Source: Armigeres subalbatus
Taxonomy: Eukaryota; Arthropoda; Insecta; Diptera; Culicidae
Assembly: GCF_024139115.2 (NCBI RefSeq)
Contig: NC_085139.1
Coordinates: 137,695,121 to 137,759,120 of the forward strand
Direction of reading: 5' to 3'
Length of the DNA stretch: 64,000 bases
The position numbers and the translations under genes are program-made. A model generated the notes under the pieces. It did no database searches. It worked only from the letters and a program-made list of their open reading frames with translations, and was not told the origin of the DNA. Shown piece by piece: positions 1-11,100 of this stretch (position 1 is the first letter of the stretch; each line of letters starts with the position of its first letter).

Positions 1-59
1 CACTATGAGGAGCCGATCATGTGGGAGGGTAATTTGGATAAGGGGGGGTAGGGGTCTGA

Positions 60-712
60 AGGGAGGGGTATTGTTCAGAAAACGGGCAATTTAGTGTAAC
101 TTCTGAACCCCTGTACCGATTTCAACCAAATTTGGTACACACATTTTCTATCCCTAGGAGAAGATAACAAAGGGGTGAAATGGCCGTTGAGAAAAGAGGA
201 AGGGTAAAGGGAAAGCGGTTGTCTTTAGAAAACGGGCAATTCAGTGTAACTCCTGACCCCCAGGACCAATTCTAAGCAGATTAAATGATTAAATCATTCA
301 ACTCTATGATTAAAGATTATGATTAATGAATTATAATTTTTTGAAAATGATGACTGATAATGATTAATGATTAAATTCATTTTTGACAATAATTAACGAT
401 TATGAATAATGAAAAAACCGTTGGATTATGATTAACGATTACCGATCGTGATTAAATGTTGACACACTATGTGTATGGTTAATGATTAACGATCGATATG
501 ATTAATGATTGATGATTATGAATGATCAAATTGCATAGTGATCCATAATCGAGTAACCTTTATTCCAAATTTTAAAAGGTATGATAATTATATGATAATG
601 ATTCAAGATTAATAAATAAAAGCAAGGTATGCAATGATCCAATGTTCCAGCATAACTTCTGTACCCCTTGCCCGATTTCAACCAAATTTGGAACAAACAT
701 TCTTTTCTTAAG
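60..712. repeat. Dispersed direct repeat, three partial copies
   Basis: Related stretches begin near 77, 228 and 648. They share a core around 'aacgggcaatt' and 'gtgtaact' followed by 'accgatttcaaccaaattt' in the first and third copies. The copies are diverged and unequal in length. No open frame or terminal repeat is visible, so the family is not named. Confidence 0.5.
270..620. repeat. AT-rich GATTAATGATTA low-complexity tract
   Basis: About 350 bases are dominated by irregular repeats of 'gattaatgatta' and related words, with no stable unit length. It sits between copies of the dispersed repeat above. It has no coding potential. Confidence 0.65.
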
Positions 713-821
713 AAGGCGAAGATGACAGGGATCGATCAACTCAACACTTCATCGAAATCATGGTTTGCCCAGAGAAAAGCAATGATTAAAGTGTTTCCTT
801 CTGGACGGTAAATGTGATCAT

Positions 822-908
822 TTCTTTAAAATAGACGTTTTTCCGGAATAAGGCATCGGTGTATGTTTTCCTTCTTTAGAAATAGACGTTTGTCCGGAAT
901 AAAGCGAT
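822..908 (+). repeat. Short imperfect direct repeat
   Basis: Two copies of about 35 bases, starting near 822 and 873, share 'aaatagacgttt' and 'tccggaataa'. They are separated by about 15 bases and have no recognised function. Confidence 0.5.
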
Positions 909-1191
909 TTTGGGTTTGATCCCATTTTCAAAATCAGTCAATGTTTTCAAATGTAATCTACCTTCTTTTAATCAAATGATGAAATATCAATAAGAAAACA
1001 CAATTATCCTTTTGACCTATTCCAATTCCGATGGTGAAAAAAACTGCGAATTAAACTGGCAACTCCGAGCAAGGCCGGGTACATACAGCTAGTATGATAT
1101 AAAATTGCTTCCATCTTCAAAAATGTAACGATTTTCGAAAACATGTTTCACTGGCCAAAAACTGAGGGTATGCGATAAGACACTTTTTCCT

Positions 1192-1350
1192 AACGAAACG
1201 AAACGAAACGAAATTTAAAATGTCTATGATGATTCGAAGCGAAACGAAACGAAATATAGATTTACTTTCGAGACTACGAAACGATACGAAATCAAGGTCC
1301 TTTAAATTCGAAATTTTACGAAACGAAACGAAATTTTGATTTTTTTTCCG
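1192..1350. repeat. CGAAA pentamer-rich tract
   Basis: Runs of 'cgaaacgaaa' recur and end next to 'ccgcggaattttt'. A related but more decayed stretch lies at 13835-14010 and carries the same 'ccgcggaatt' word, so the two look like the same dispersed sequence. Confidence 0.65.
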
Positions 1351-1527
1351 CGGAATTTTTGTTGAATGGATTTTACATTAGGTACGCAATTCTGGTTCCT
1401 TTTTGCCTTTCTCGTATACTAAGTATACGGTAAAGGCTATATGATCGCTCAAAAACAAACTTTTATAGAAGGCCCGGAGACCCATAGTGTTATATACCGA
1501 TCGACTCAGCTCGACGAATTGAGGCAT

Positions 1528-1532
<5 letters not shown>

Positions 1533-1587
<55 letters not shown>
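1533..1587. repeat. TG dinucleotide microsatellite
   Basis: About 27 TG units, nearly pure, lie inside the composite repeat. They create His-Thr and Cys-Val open frames that are not genes. Confidence 0.97.
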
Positions 1588-1588
<1 letters not shown>

Positions 1589-1604
1589 TGTACGCAACCC
1601 ACCC

Positions 1605-3295
1605 AAAAAAAATGTCACTCATTTTCAGGTACTTATCCTTAACCGATTTACTCGCAACAAGTTGCATTCGACGCAGGATACTCTACCATTGTTTTCTATT
1701 GAAAATTGGTCAGATCGGACTATGGGCTCGGAAGTTATGGCCAAAATACCACTTTTTATAAAAAAAAGAAGTAAAAAAATGTCACTCATTTTTCAGGCAC
1801 TTATCCTTAACCAATTTACTCGCAACATGTTGCACTCGACGCAGGATACTCTACCATTGTTTCCTATTGAAAATTGGTCAGATCGGACTATGGGATCGGA
1901 AGTTATGGCCAAAATACCACTTTTTGCCTTTCTCGTATACTAAGTATACGGTAAAGGCTATATGATCGCTCCAAAAACAAACTTTTTATAGAAGGCCCGG
2001 AGACCCATAGTGTTATACACCAATCGACTCAGTTCGACGAATTGAGATGATGTCTGTGTGTGTGTGTATGTGTGAATGTATGTGTGTGTGTGTGTGCGCA
2101 AAACTACTCAAAAAAATGTCACTCATTTTCGGGCACTTATCCTCAACCGATTTGCTCGCAACAAGTTGCATTCGACGCAGAATCCTGTCCCATTGTTTCC
2201 TATTTGAAATTGGCCAGATCGGACTATGGGATCGAGAGTTATGGCCAAAATACAAATTCATACGAAAAAATCGCGTAAAAAATGTCACTCATTTTTCGGA
2301 CACTTATCCTCAACCGATTTGCTCGCAACAAGTTGCATTCGACGCAGAATCCTGTCCCATTGATTCCTATTTGAAATTGGCCAGATCGGACTATGGGATC
2401 GAAAGTTATGGCCAAAATACAAAATCATACGAAAAAATCGCGTAAAAAATGTCACTCATTTTTCGGGCACTTATCCTCAACCGATTTGCTCGCAACAAAT
2501 TGCATTCGACGCAAAATCCTGTCCCATTGTTTCCTATTTGAAATTGGCCAGATCGGACTATGGGATCGAAAGTTATGGCCAAAATACAAAATCCTATCAA
2601 AAAATCGCGTAAAAAATGTCACTCATTTTTCGGGCACTTATCCTTAACCGATTTGCTCGCAACAAGTTGCATTCGACGCAGAATCCTGTCCCATTGATTC
2701 CTATTTGAAATTGGCCAGATCGGACTATGGGATCGAAAGTTATGGCCAAATACAAAATCCTACGAAAAAATCGCGTAAAAAATGTCACTCATTTTTCGGG
2801 CACTTATCCTCAACCGATTTACTCACAACAAGTTGCATTCGACGCAGAATCCTGTCCCGTTGTTTCCTATTTGAAATTGGCCAGATCGGACTATGGGGGC
2901 AAAAGTTATGGCCAAAATACAAATTCATACGAAAAAATCGCGTAAAAAATGTCACTCTTTTTTCGGGCACTTATCCTCAACCGATATGCTCACAACAAGT
3001 TGCATTCGACGTATACGACGACTATAGAATCCTGTCCCGTTGTTTCCTATTGAAAATTTGCCATATCGGACTATGGGATCAAAAATTATACCATTTTTTA
3101 TGGAAAAATGAAACGAACGCTAAAAAGCTCACTCATTTTTCAGGCACTTATCCTCAACCGATTTGCTCGCATTAAATTGCATTCGACGCAGAATGTCTCA
3201 TATTTTCTTATTGAAAATTGGCCAGATCGGACTATGGGCTTAGATGTTATGGTCAAATTACTATTTATTGTGAAAAGAGATCAAAAAGTCTAGCG
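1605..3295 (+). repeat. Tandem array of ~168-bp satellite-like unit
   Basis: The unit opens with 'aaaaaatgtcactcattttt', continues with 'cgatttgctcgcaacaag', 'cattcgacgcagaatcctg' and 'ggccagatcggactatggg', and ends with 'gttatggccaaaatac'. Unit starts near 2108, 2276, 2444, 2611, 2778 and 2946 give a spacing of 166-168 bases. Earlier units at 1607 and 1777 are more diverged, and the array is broken by a second head at 1926-2097. The unit also occurs at 4790-5105 and, on the opposite strand, at 61360-61840 and 63100-64000. Confidence 0.92.
2051..2097. repeat. Second TG microsatellite, interrupted
   Basis: A TG-rich run with TA and GA interruptions follows the second hairpin head. It occupies the same place relative to the head as the tract at 1533-1587. 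Confidence 0.9.
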
Positions 3296-3589
3296 GTGTT
3301 TCTGGACAGCAGCATTTCGCTGCCATTATTTTTGAGTATTTGGAAGTTCGAGAAAAAGGTGAAAGATTTCTCCGCAGATTCTGCAATATGTCGAAGAATC
3401 AGTAGTGATTTTTTTTAAAAAGTGAACTAATTTTCAATGATAGTGAAAAGTGACTGGCTTGCCGATCTTGAGATTATAGGGGCGCTTTACACAAGAATAT
3501 ATAATATGTGCTCAAGAACTCAACCATTTCCTCCTCAAAATGACATTTTTATGTATTTATCAGTTCAAACAAGAAGATGGACCTCGGAT

Positions 3590-3790
3590 ATCTCAAACAA
3601 ATGCTTCCAGAACGCAGAATCTTGTCCCATTGTTTCCTATAGAAACTTGGCCGGATCGTACAATTGGGTCAAAAGTTATGGCGAAAATACTAATTTTAAA
3701 ACTACAAAATAAAATGCCATTTTTTGCTTTTATGCTCATCCGATTTGTTTGCAACAAATTGCGTTTGGCGAGAATTTTTTTTATGCATAT
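3590..3790 (+). repeat. Diverged 168-bp satellite units
   Basis: This keeps the unit's landmarks in order: 'gcagaatcttgtcccattg', 'ttggccggatcgta', 'agttatggcgaaaatac' and 'tttgcaacaaattgcg'. Divergence is much higher than in the main array. The stretch 3300-3590 between them holds nothing I recognise. Confidence 0.55.
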
Positions 3791-3810
3791 AAAAAAATAT
3801 GAAAAATAAG

Positions 3811-3980
3811 AGTGCGTGTTGGCTCTTGTTTCGGACGGAAGAACGACCGCGCGATTTGCCGAAATTTCGTGTTTTGCATTGCGCGGCCGGTAATAAAGTT
3901 AATTAGTTCAGTGCGTGTTGGCTCTTGTTTCGGACGGCAGAACGATCGCGCGATTTGCCGAAATTTTGTGTTTTGTTTTG
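3811..3980 (+). repeat. Tandem duplication of a ~70-bp GC-rich segment
   Basis: Two copies, at 3811-3880 and 3910-3978, both start 'agtgcgtgttggctcttg' and contain 'cgcgatttgccgaaatt'. Their GC content stands out from the AT-rich flanks. A repeated promoter-like 5' segment of a lost retroelement is possible but unproven. Confidence 0.7.
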
Positions 3981-4099
3981 TTTTTCCCTTAGGACGGTTC
4001 GTAAGTAAATTGATGAATATATTTTAAACCGTCTAAGACGAATTAAGTACTATTAAGTATATTTTATTACTTTTACAGCATATACTGTTATTGACAAAC

Positions 4100-4661
4100 G
4101 CTCTATATTGTCGAATAGAGCTCCCTATTATTTACCTTTCCCACTAACACAAATTTTCCTTCCCGAGACATCTATGAAGGTAGTATGGGTTCCCTGCATC
4201 TTCACTAGTAGATGTTGAACTAACATTCCTTCCCTTCCTTCCGTGATTGTAAGGACGTGGCCAGGTATACAAGTGCTACTGTATAGGAAAAGGTACTAAT
4301 CCTTAGTACCAATTTGCGACAATATACAGTAAATTGCTCAATTAAGCTCTGTCTGGTATAGGGGCGGGTGTCGCGGGAGAGGGTTCTCTTCGTCGACTTC
4401 CCTCATTTGAATGAAAGTGACAGGCAGGGAGTTTCTTTGCAGTTTATCACCTCAGAATACAAGTTCGCATTGTTTTCTTTCGTTCTGAAGTGATAAACCA
4501 GAGAGAGATCTGCTGCTTGTCACTTTGTTTAAGGAGAGGGGGTCGACGGGAGAGTCTTCTCTTGCGACATTCGCCCTAATTCCGGATGGAGCTTGAATTG
4601 AGCATTGTATAGCCACCCACGATTTGTACAATCACATATGCTATGCTATGCTATGCTATAA
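4100..4661 (+). mobile_element. Diverged SINE remnant with ATGCT tail
   Basis: The body at about 4130-4335 lines up with the intact SINE at 12492-12948: an 'agtagatgt' word, 'ccttcccttcc' and 'aaggacgtggccagg' occur in the same order. The end is a short 'atgctatgctatgct' tail at 4637-4661. The tRNA-like head is missing or too diverged to see. A foldback MITE interrupts the 3' part. Confidence 0.5.
4335..4604. mobile_element. Foldback MITE of about 270 bp
   Basis: The two halves are imperfect inverted repeats. 'tgctcaatt' at the left end pairs with 'aattgagca' at the right, 'cgtcgacttccctc' pairs with 'gagggggtcgacg', and 'gtttatcacctcaga' pairs with 'tctgaagtgataaac' near the centre. There is no open frame. 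Its place inside a SINE remnant suggests insertion, but I could not define a target duplication. Confidence 0.6.
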
Positions 4662-4728
4662 AAAAATATGAAAAATAGGACCAATCCACATATTGGTGTT
4701 TTTTTAGATTTTCCAAACCTTTTGAACG

Positions 4729-5155
4729 AACGAGAAAGGCACCATCACCGCTAGGTGGATTAATCTGGGTTTTATAGAAAAAATGAGTAAAAAAATGTCA
4801 CTCATTTTTCAGGTACTTATCCTTAACCGATTTACTCGCAACAAGCGACGCAGAATAGTCTACCATTGTTTCCTATTGAAAATTGGTCAGATCGGACTAT
4901 GGGCTCGGAAGTTATGGCCAAAATACCACTTTTTTTATTAAAAAAATGAGTAAAAAAATGTCACTCATTTTTCAGGCACTTATCCTTAACCGATTTACTC
5001 GCAACATGTTGCACTCGACGCAGAATACTCTCCCATTGTTTCCTATTGAAAATTGGCCAGATCGGACTATGGGCTCAAAAGTAATGGCCAAAATACTATT
5101 TTTATAATGCACGAGAAAGGCACCATCATCACCGCTAGGTGGATTAATCAGGTTT
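4729..5155 (+). repeat. Short composite-repeat copy with two satellite units and terminal motif
   Basis: The terminal motif 'gagaaaggcaccatcacc' plus 'gctaggtggattaatc' occurs near 4731 and again near 5111. Between them are two ~168-bp units starting near 4793 and 4954. This shows that the motif delimits the element. The reverse-complement motif occurs at 60526 and 62443. Confidence 0.75.
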
Positions 5156-5159
5156 TTTC

Positions 5160-5484
5160 AAAGTCTAATAACTGCTTTGCGATCCATAGAGTTATAGTAA
5201 TAGCAAAAGCAGTCTGGGATAAATCGCCGCGTTCCCGTTTATATACCATTATTGGATATAGGGCAATACCCCAGCATTCGTGCCGTTTTCAAAGGAATTC
5301 ATTGTGCAGTGTTTGCTTCCAAATCTGATAAATTTTATATCAGTTCAGCTTTATATAAAAATATAGAAATTGTGGGATTTTTTTGTATTCTGATTCAAAT
5401 ACTGTTAAAAACCTTATTTCACATTAAATTTGTGTGATTATGCTGAAGCATACTTCATATTGACTTATCAGCGTGGTTTCATGG
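5160..5484. other. AT-rich DNA, nothing recognised
   Basis: I see no tandem structure, inverted repeat or credible coding frame. The short frames here lack codon bias or known motifs. Confidence 0.5.
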
Positions 5485-5486
5485 TA

Positions 5487-5722
5487 CAGTATCCCCCCGC
5501 TGATCCGACAAATGTATGGTCGGACTATCGAGGTTTCTCTCGTTAATCCGACTGTCAAATCCATACAAATGAATCAAAACAAAATCACAGCACAAATTTG
5601 AAAACTTACAGCATAATGTGTTTAAATGGGTGTTGATACTTTAATCCGGAAAATTCCGAATTAGCGAGATCCGGACTATCGAGTCGTCGGATTAGCGAGA
5701 TCCGGATAAGCGGGGGATACTG
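5487..5722. mobile_element. pogo/Tigger-like MITE flanked by TA
   Basis: Terminal inverted repeats begin 'CAGTATCCCCC' with 'GCTGATCCG' at the left and, read inward from the right, 'CAGTATCCCCC' with 'GCTTATCCGG'. TA dinucleotides flank both ends (5485-5486 and 5723-5724), as expected for Tc1/mariner-pogo target duplication. The interior of about 190 bases repeats 'cggactatcgag' and 'gattagcgaga' words and has no transposase frame. A CAGT start with a GCTTATCC-like continuation is typical of pogo-group termini, so I infer a non-autonomous pogo derivative. Confidence 0.8.
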
Positions 5723-5724
5723 TA

Positions 5725-6205
5725 TTAAGCTAACTCAGAACCAGAAAATAAATGCATATTGTATGTATTTTAAAATGTATTTTATTTTTTATCGTGTGGG
5801 ATACTCATTTATATATCAACATCTGCCAGGCGTATACGCAGATAGAGAATTGCTCGCTAGATGAATCATCTGCACCTTTCTAAATTGCACAAAGATATGT
5901 ATTTCAGATTGTATTTCAGAAATTTTACGGCAGCAGTTTGCCAGGTATGAAGAAATAATTTTTCCTTTCTCCTACAAAAACAAAAGGGTATTATTTTCTT
6001 CCAATTTCAACATTTTCATAGAATGCTCGGAGACCCATAGTCTTATATCAATCAACTCGGCGAACCAAGTTATTTATCCTTGTTTATATGTTGGTGCATA
6101 TTAGGCATGCAAAAAAATGTGTCAAATTTTCATCCTCAACCAACTTCAATTGAGTGCAAAAAAGAGCTGCTATGGACAGTGTGAGCCGGATTGAGGATTA
6201 GGAGA
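5725..6205. repeat. AT-rich DNA with a diverged composite-repeat head
   Basis: Near 6020-6065 'gctcggagacccatagt' and a following 'cttatatcaatcaactcgg' resemble the head found at 1470 and 1990, but the surrounding sequence is strongly diverged. The rest of this interval is unassigned. Confidence 0.4.
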
Positions 6206-6361
6206 GGAAAATTAGTTTATTATAAGAGACCGATTATTATAAGAGACCCAGGAATGCTCTGCATCTCCGTGAGCACCACGGGGATGGAACCGTTGGTTTG
6301 TTGAAAAGGTAATATGTGTGAAGCCACCTTGCTAAGCAACTAAATATTTATTGTAAACGAA

Positions 6362-6870
6362 AGGCAGATAAGTGAACGCACCAAAATACGAATTTTCAAC
6401 TCTAACGTGAAATCTGTGCTGTTATACGCTAGCGAAACATGGTGTGTATCAGTGGAGAACACTCAACGGCTGCAGGTGTTCATTAACAGATGCCTACGGT
6501 ATATAATTCGGGCCTGGTGGCCTCACAACTGGATCTCAAACAACGAGCTCCATCGTCGTTGTCACCAGAGGCCGATAGCAACAGAAATTCGGGATCGGAA
6601 GTGGGGCTGGGTCGGCCACACTCTACGTAAGGGCGAAACGAAATCTGTAAGCAAGCATTAGACTGGAACCCAGCGGGACATCGCAGCAGAGGCAGACCCA
6701 GAGGCTCATGGCGGAGAAGCCTCAATAAAGAATTAAAAGAAGTCGACCGAAATCTAACCTGGCAACAGGTTAAAGCGATACCCGGGCATCGCTCAGGATG
6801 GAGATCTTTCAAGTCGGCCCTTTGCACCACCGGAGGTGTACAGGATCCATAAGTAAGTAAGTAAGTAAGA
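6362..6870 (+). pseudogene. RTE-like LINE, 3' end of reverse transcriptase ORF
   Basis: The translation reads SERTKIRIF, then VKSVLLYASETW, RLQVFINRCLRYII and WVGHTLRKGE, followed by QALDWNP and GRPRGSWRR. This is the conserved C-terminal region downstream of the reverse transcriptase domain in RTE-type LINEs (compare JAM1, an RTE element described from Aedes aegypti). A frameshift near 6640 separates the two halves. The reading ends at a TAA at 6850-6852, immediately followed by a TAAG tandem tail to about 6870, a typical RTE 3' end. The endonuclease and most of the reverse transcriptase are absent, so this is a 5'-truncated dead copy. Confidence 0.82.
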
Positions 6871-7799
6871 AGGCATTTAGAAAACTCGAAGACGAAAACC
6901 GTGTTACAAATCAATCCAAAACAAAATCAATGCGCTACGTTTAATATTAATGTTTTCCTTAGGGTAGGCAAACCATACGTACCTTATTTAACGGGACAGT
7001 CCCGTTTTTTAGACCTTATTGTGTTGTCCCGTCGTAATCTGAAAAATCCTCAATTTGTCCCGTTTGTTCTTTTTTAAAATTCTTTTTTACCGAGACTTTC
7101 AGCTCGAGGCTGGCTCGTCTCGAAATCCGTTTGTTCATTGATTCTTGGGATTCTTCATTCTGCTTCAGACAATCTTCGGATTTTTTTTAACTTTATTTTC
7201 GTGATATTGATGGGTATAAGTTTATAACTGAATCTTTCAAAGAGCTCGAAAATATTATTCAAACAAATTCAATATTTTAGGCAGGAATCTTAAACCAAAT
7301 ACAAAGAAAGTGGACAAAACCCATCAAAAAAGGGTGGAATGTTATATTATTACTGTTGCTTTTAAAAGAACGCTATTTATGCCGTTATGCGTTTTGCATC
7401 GATTTTATTGCTTAAAGTTTTTAACAGTTAATGACAACAGGTGACAACGGGAGATTTTTTCGTACAGTTTCATTTCAATGACGTTTTTCTGCTTAATTCG
7501 AAGGCTTTAAAATTTGGCCAATTTTATCAGTGGATTGAATGGAATCGGTAGCTTGGTAGGCAAGTACATATATCCTGAAAATTAAGTCACGCCTCAACGT
7601 CAATAAAATAAAGCGCAGGAACAGACATTCCAATTTCCTGATTAAGTTCAATTTCGATTTTTTTTTCTTTTGAGGTAAATTCTATTTTTTCAAATCTGCT
7701 TTTCTACATATTTTTAAATCGATTGATTTTTTTCAAAACATTAAGAATCATTCAAAGTCTTTCTGAATAATCTATATACATAAAAATGAATTTCTGTCT

Positions 7800-7912
7800 G
7801 TTTGGACCTTATAAGGTAATATAATAATATATATAATAATAATAAATATAATAATAATATAGACTCCGAAATAATAATAATAAGTAATAATAATAATAAT
7901 AATAATATAGGT
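7800..7912. repeat. TAA-rich microsatellite at LINE target
   Basis: TAA/ATA-rich repeats run from about 7816 to 7910. A matching short TAA run lies at 11912-11940 on the other side of the LINE. R4/Dong elements are known to prefer TAA repeats, so this tract was probably the insertion target and was expanded or copied at the junction. Confidence 0.9.
7845..7868 (+). repeat. Left target-site duplication of Dong-like LINE
   Basis: These 24 bases, ending 'tatagactccg', are identical to 11925-11948. The pair brackets the LINE exactly. Confidence 0.9.
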
Positions 7913-8159
7913 GGTATAGGTGGTATAGGTGGGAGCTCAGGTGAAATACCCTGGGCGTCCATGAAAAACCACCATTTCGAGTAGGTGGGAGCTGAAGGCC
8001 CAATTTCTAAGCACCAATGAAAAACCACCCTCGGGCGAGCACTGGCGCTTGAACCTAGCTATTTAGCACTGTAAAGAATTAAATAACTTTACAGAACCCG
8101 TAGCTTCCGGGAATGAAAGCACACCCAAATATGGAGTTACGCTCAAGAACAATACCACC

Positions 8160-11100
8160 CATGCGATTGCCCTGAGGAGGGAGCCCCTACTGGAGCTGGT
8201 CCTGGAACGGGGACAGAGCGAGCGGCCAGCAGCTAGAGGAAGGAGAGGTGCAACAGCGCGGGCTCAGCCCGTGCCGACAAGGCAAAACAGAAACGGCAGC
8301 AGAAGAAATCACCAAGGCAATGCTGCACCTGCTGATGTTGCTGTGGTTGATCGACGTCAATCACTCACGTTAGCGGGCCGCCGACGGCAACGGATCATGT
8401 GGACAAGGGAGATGAATCAGTACGTGATCCGTTGCTACTACGTTTGCACCAGGATGGAGACGGATATGTCCGGCAGACCGGCGATGCTGGAGATGTTCAA
8501 TGAGAGGTTCCTCGGTTTGCACCCCAACTTGACCAGAACAAGTTGTACACACGCCAGAGAGCTATTATGTCACATAATATGCTGACTCCAGAAGACGTAG
8601 AGTACATCAAGCGGGAAGTGCAGAGGGAATTAGGAGAGGAGGTGGAGGCAAGATCGAGCGATACGTCGAGAAGGAGTTCTGTTGGGTTGGATGCATCAAT
8701 CGCAAGTAACCGTCGCGATTCGATTGCACCCGCTGCTCCAGGACCAACAGTGGAATTGCAACGACAGCAATTGAAGGACGAACTAGCTAATCATATGGGC
8801 ACAGCAGTTACACAGTTCCGTGGGACAGACCCCATGTCCCGACACCGGATACCCAAGTTGCAGTACTCCTATCGGTTGACGAGTACAGTAAGCATCCTTA
8901 ACCAGGATATTTTGCCACAGTACTTGGAAACCGTGGAGAACCTTGAGGAGCTGCAATTTATCGTGTATTCGGCTGCAGTGGCTGTTGTAAGAACGTTGGG
9001 ATTGCGAACGCGCCCACAAGGTGAGAGTGATGGACGCGCACGCCCCAAAGCACGAAAACCCGCGTGGATGCGACGTCTGGAGACCCGCATCGCCACACTG
9101 CGGTCAAAGGTTGGTCGATTAACACAGTACAAGCAGGGGAATCGATCAACCAGGCTAGTTCGGAATGTTGCTGAAATTGTGAAACCCACAGAACTCCGTG
9201 ATCTCACCGAGGCGAACATAACTGAGATCCTCGACACCCATGTACAGCGGTTGAGTGCTCTTGCTAAACGACTGCGACGTTATGGAGAATGTTCGAAGAG
9301 GAAGGAGCAAAATCGAATGTTCAACATCAACGAAAGGGAGTTCTACAACCACATCCGAAACGACAAAGCCGGCTTTGGCGAGGGCCTTCCGGAGATTGGA
9401 GAAGTCACGCAGTTTTGGTCCAATCTATGGGAGAACCCCGTCATACACAACGGCGATGGGGTGTGGATGGCAGAAGAAGAGCAATATTGTGGTGGAATTG
9501 GAGACATGACCGCTATCAACGTGACCGCCCAAGACATACGTGAAGCTACTCGGTATACCAGGAATTGGGCTGCACCAGGACCCGATTTTGTGCATAATTT
9601 CTGGTATAAAAACTCACAACAGTCCACGGGCGGATGGCGGAATGCTTCAACACGGTACTAGATAACCCCGGGCAGCTACCGGAATTCATCACTAGGGGTG
9701 TCACTTATCTTCTGCCGAAGGATCGGAACACTTTGAACCCAGCCAAGTACAGACCAATAACGTGCCTTTCGAGTCTGTACAAAGTGCTGTCATCGGTAAT
9801 AGCGAGGAGGGTGCAGAACCATTGCGACGTCAACAACCTGATGACCGAGGAACAAAACGGTTGTCGACGTAACACACGAGGCTGCAAGGATCAGGTCATC
9901 ATTGATGCAGTCGTTGTTGGGCAGGCCACCCACAAGCAAAGAAACCTGAGCATGGCGTATATCGACTATAAAAAGGCATACGACTCAGTACCTCACTCGT
10001 ACCTTCTTAAGGTACTGCAGTTGTATAAGATAGACGGTAACGTCATCAGGCTAATGCAGCACGCTATGGGGATGTGGAGCACATCCCTACACATTACCGA
10101 CGGAGAAAAGGTGTTACGGTCCAGGACTCTCAGCATCAGGAGGGGCATATTCCAAGGCGATACCTTTAGTCCTCTATGGTTTTGCCTTGCCATGAACCCT
10201 CTTAGCAGAGCACTCAACCAACACAACTATGGCTATCATTTGAAGGGTGGGGAAAGGAGTACAAACATTACCCACACCTTCTTTATGGACGACTTGAAGC
10301 TGTTTGCGGAATCTGTGGAGAAGCTGCACCAATTTCTGCGGCTTGTAACGGTATTCAGCAACGACATCCGGATGGAGTTTGGTATCGATAAATGTCGATC
10401 CATACATCTACACCGGGGTCACCTGGTGGATGCCGACAGTTTCCGCGTCAACGAACAGGAGGAGATTCGAAACATGGTTGAAGGCGAAACGTACAAGTTC
10501 CTAGGTTTCCTGCAACTGAAAGGAATTCGCCATACAACGATCAAGAAAGAGCTGCAGGAAAAGTTCTTGCATCGTGTCAACGGTATTTTGAAGAGCCTCT
10601 TGTCGGCCGGCAACAAGGTGAAGGCGATAAACACGTTTGCTGTGCCCTTGTTGACATACAGTTTCAGGGTGGTGAAGTGGACCAAGACTGACTTGGAGGC
10701 GTTAGAACGAGCAGTACGAGTGGCGTTCACTAAGCATCGCATGCGCCATCCTAAATCGTCCATTGAGAGAGTCACCCTGCCACGTACAGTAGGAGGAAGA
10801 GGTGTCACCGATATACAAACACTATGTGTTTCCCAGATCCAGCAGTTGCGAAGATACTTCGTGGAAAGCCAGAACCGCCACGAAATCTATCGCGCTGTGT
10901 GTGAAGCTGACCACGGATTCAGTGCCCTGCATCTGGCGCAGGAGGACTATCAGCTGAATTGCGACATCAAATCTGTCGACGAGATGATCGCATCGTGGAA
11001 GCAGAAGGAGTTACATGGGACGCACCCCCATCAACTGGAGCTGGAATATATCGACAAAGCGGCGTCGAATACGTGGCTGGTGCGGGGTGAACTCTTCTCG

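Larger units (their letters stand above)
1401..3295 (+). mobile_element. Composite repeat: hairpin head, TG tract, 168-bp tandem units
   Basis: The element begins with a 33-base near-perfect palindrome at 1405-1437 (arms 'gcctttctcgtatact' and 'agtatacggtaaaggc'). A head follows containing 'ggcccggagacccatagtg', then a TG tract, then tandem ~168-bp units. The palindrome, head and TG tract recur at 1926-2097, so two heads lie in tandem. No protein is encoded. Copies elsewhere end with 'cgagaaaggcaccatcacc' (4729 and 5107), which mirrors the head word 'gcctttctcg' and suggests a non-autonomous foldback-type element. Superfamily unknown. Confidence 0.7.

Noticed and set aside
1378..1602. Open frames of His-Thr or Cys-Val repeats
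   Set aside because: They are translations of the TG microsatellite inside a repeat element.
10419..10808. Minus-strand 129-residue frame
   Set aside because: It is antisense to the reverse transcriptase of the Dong-like LINE.
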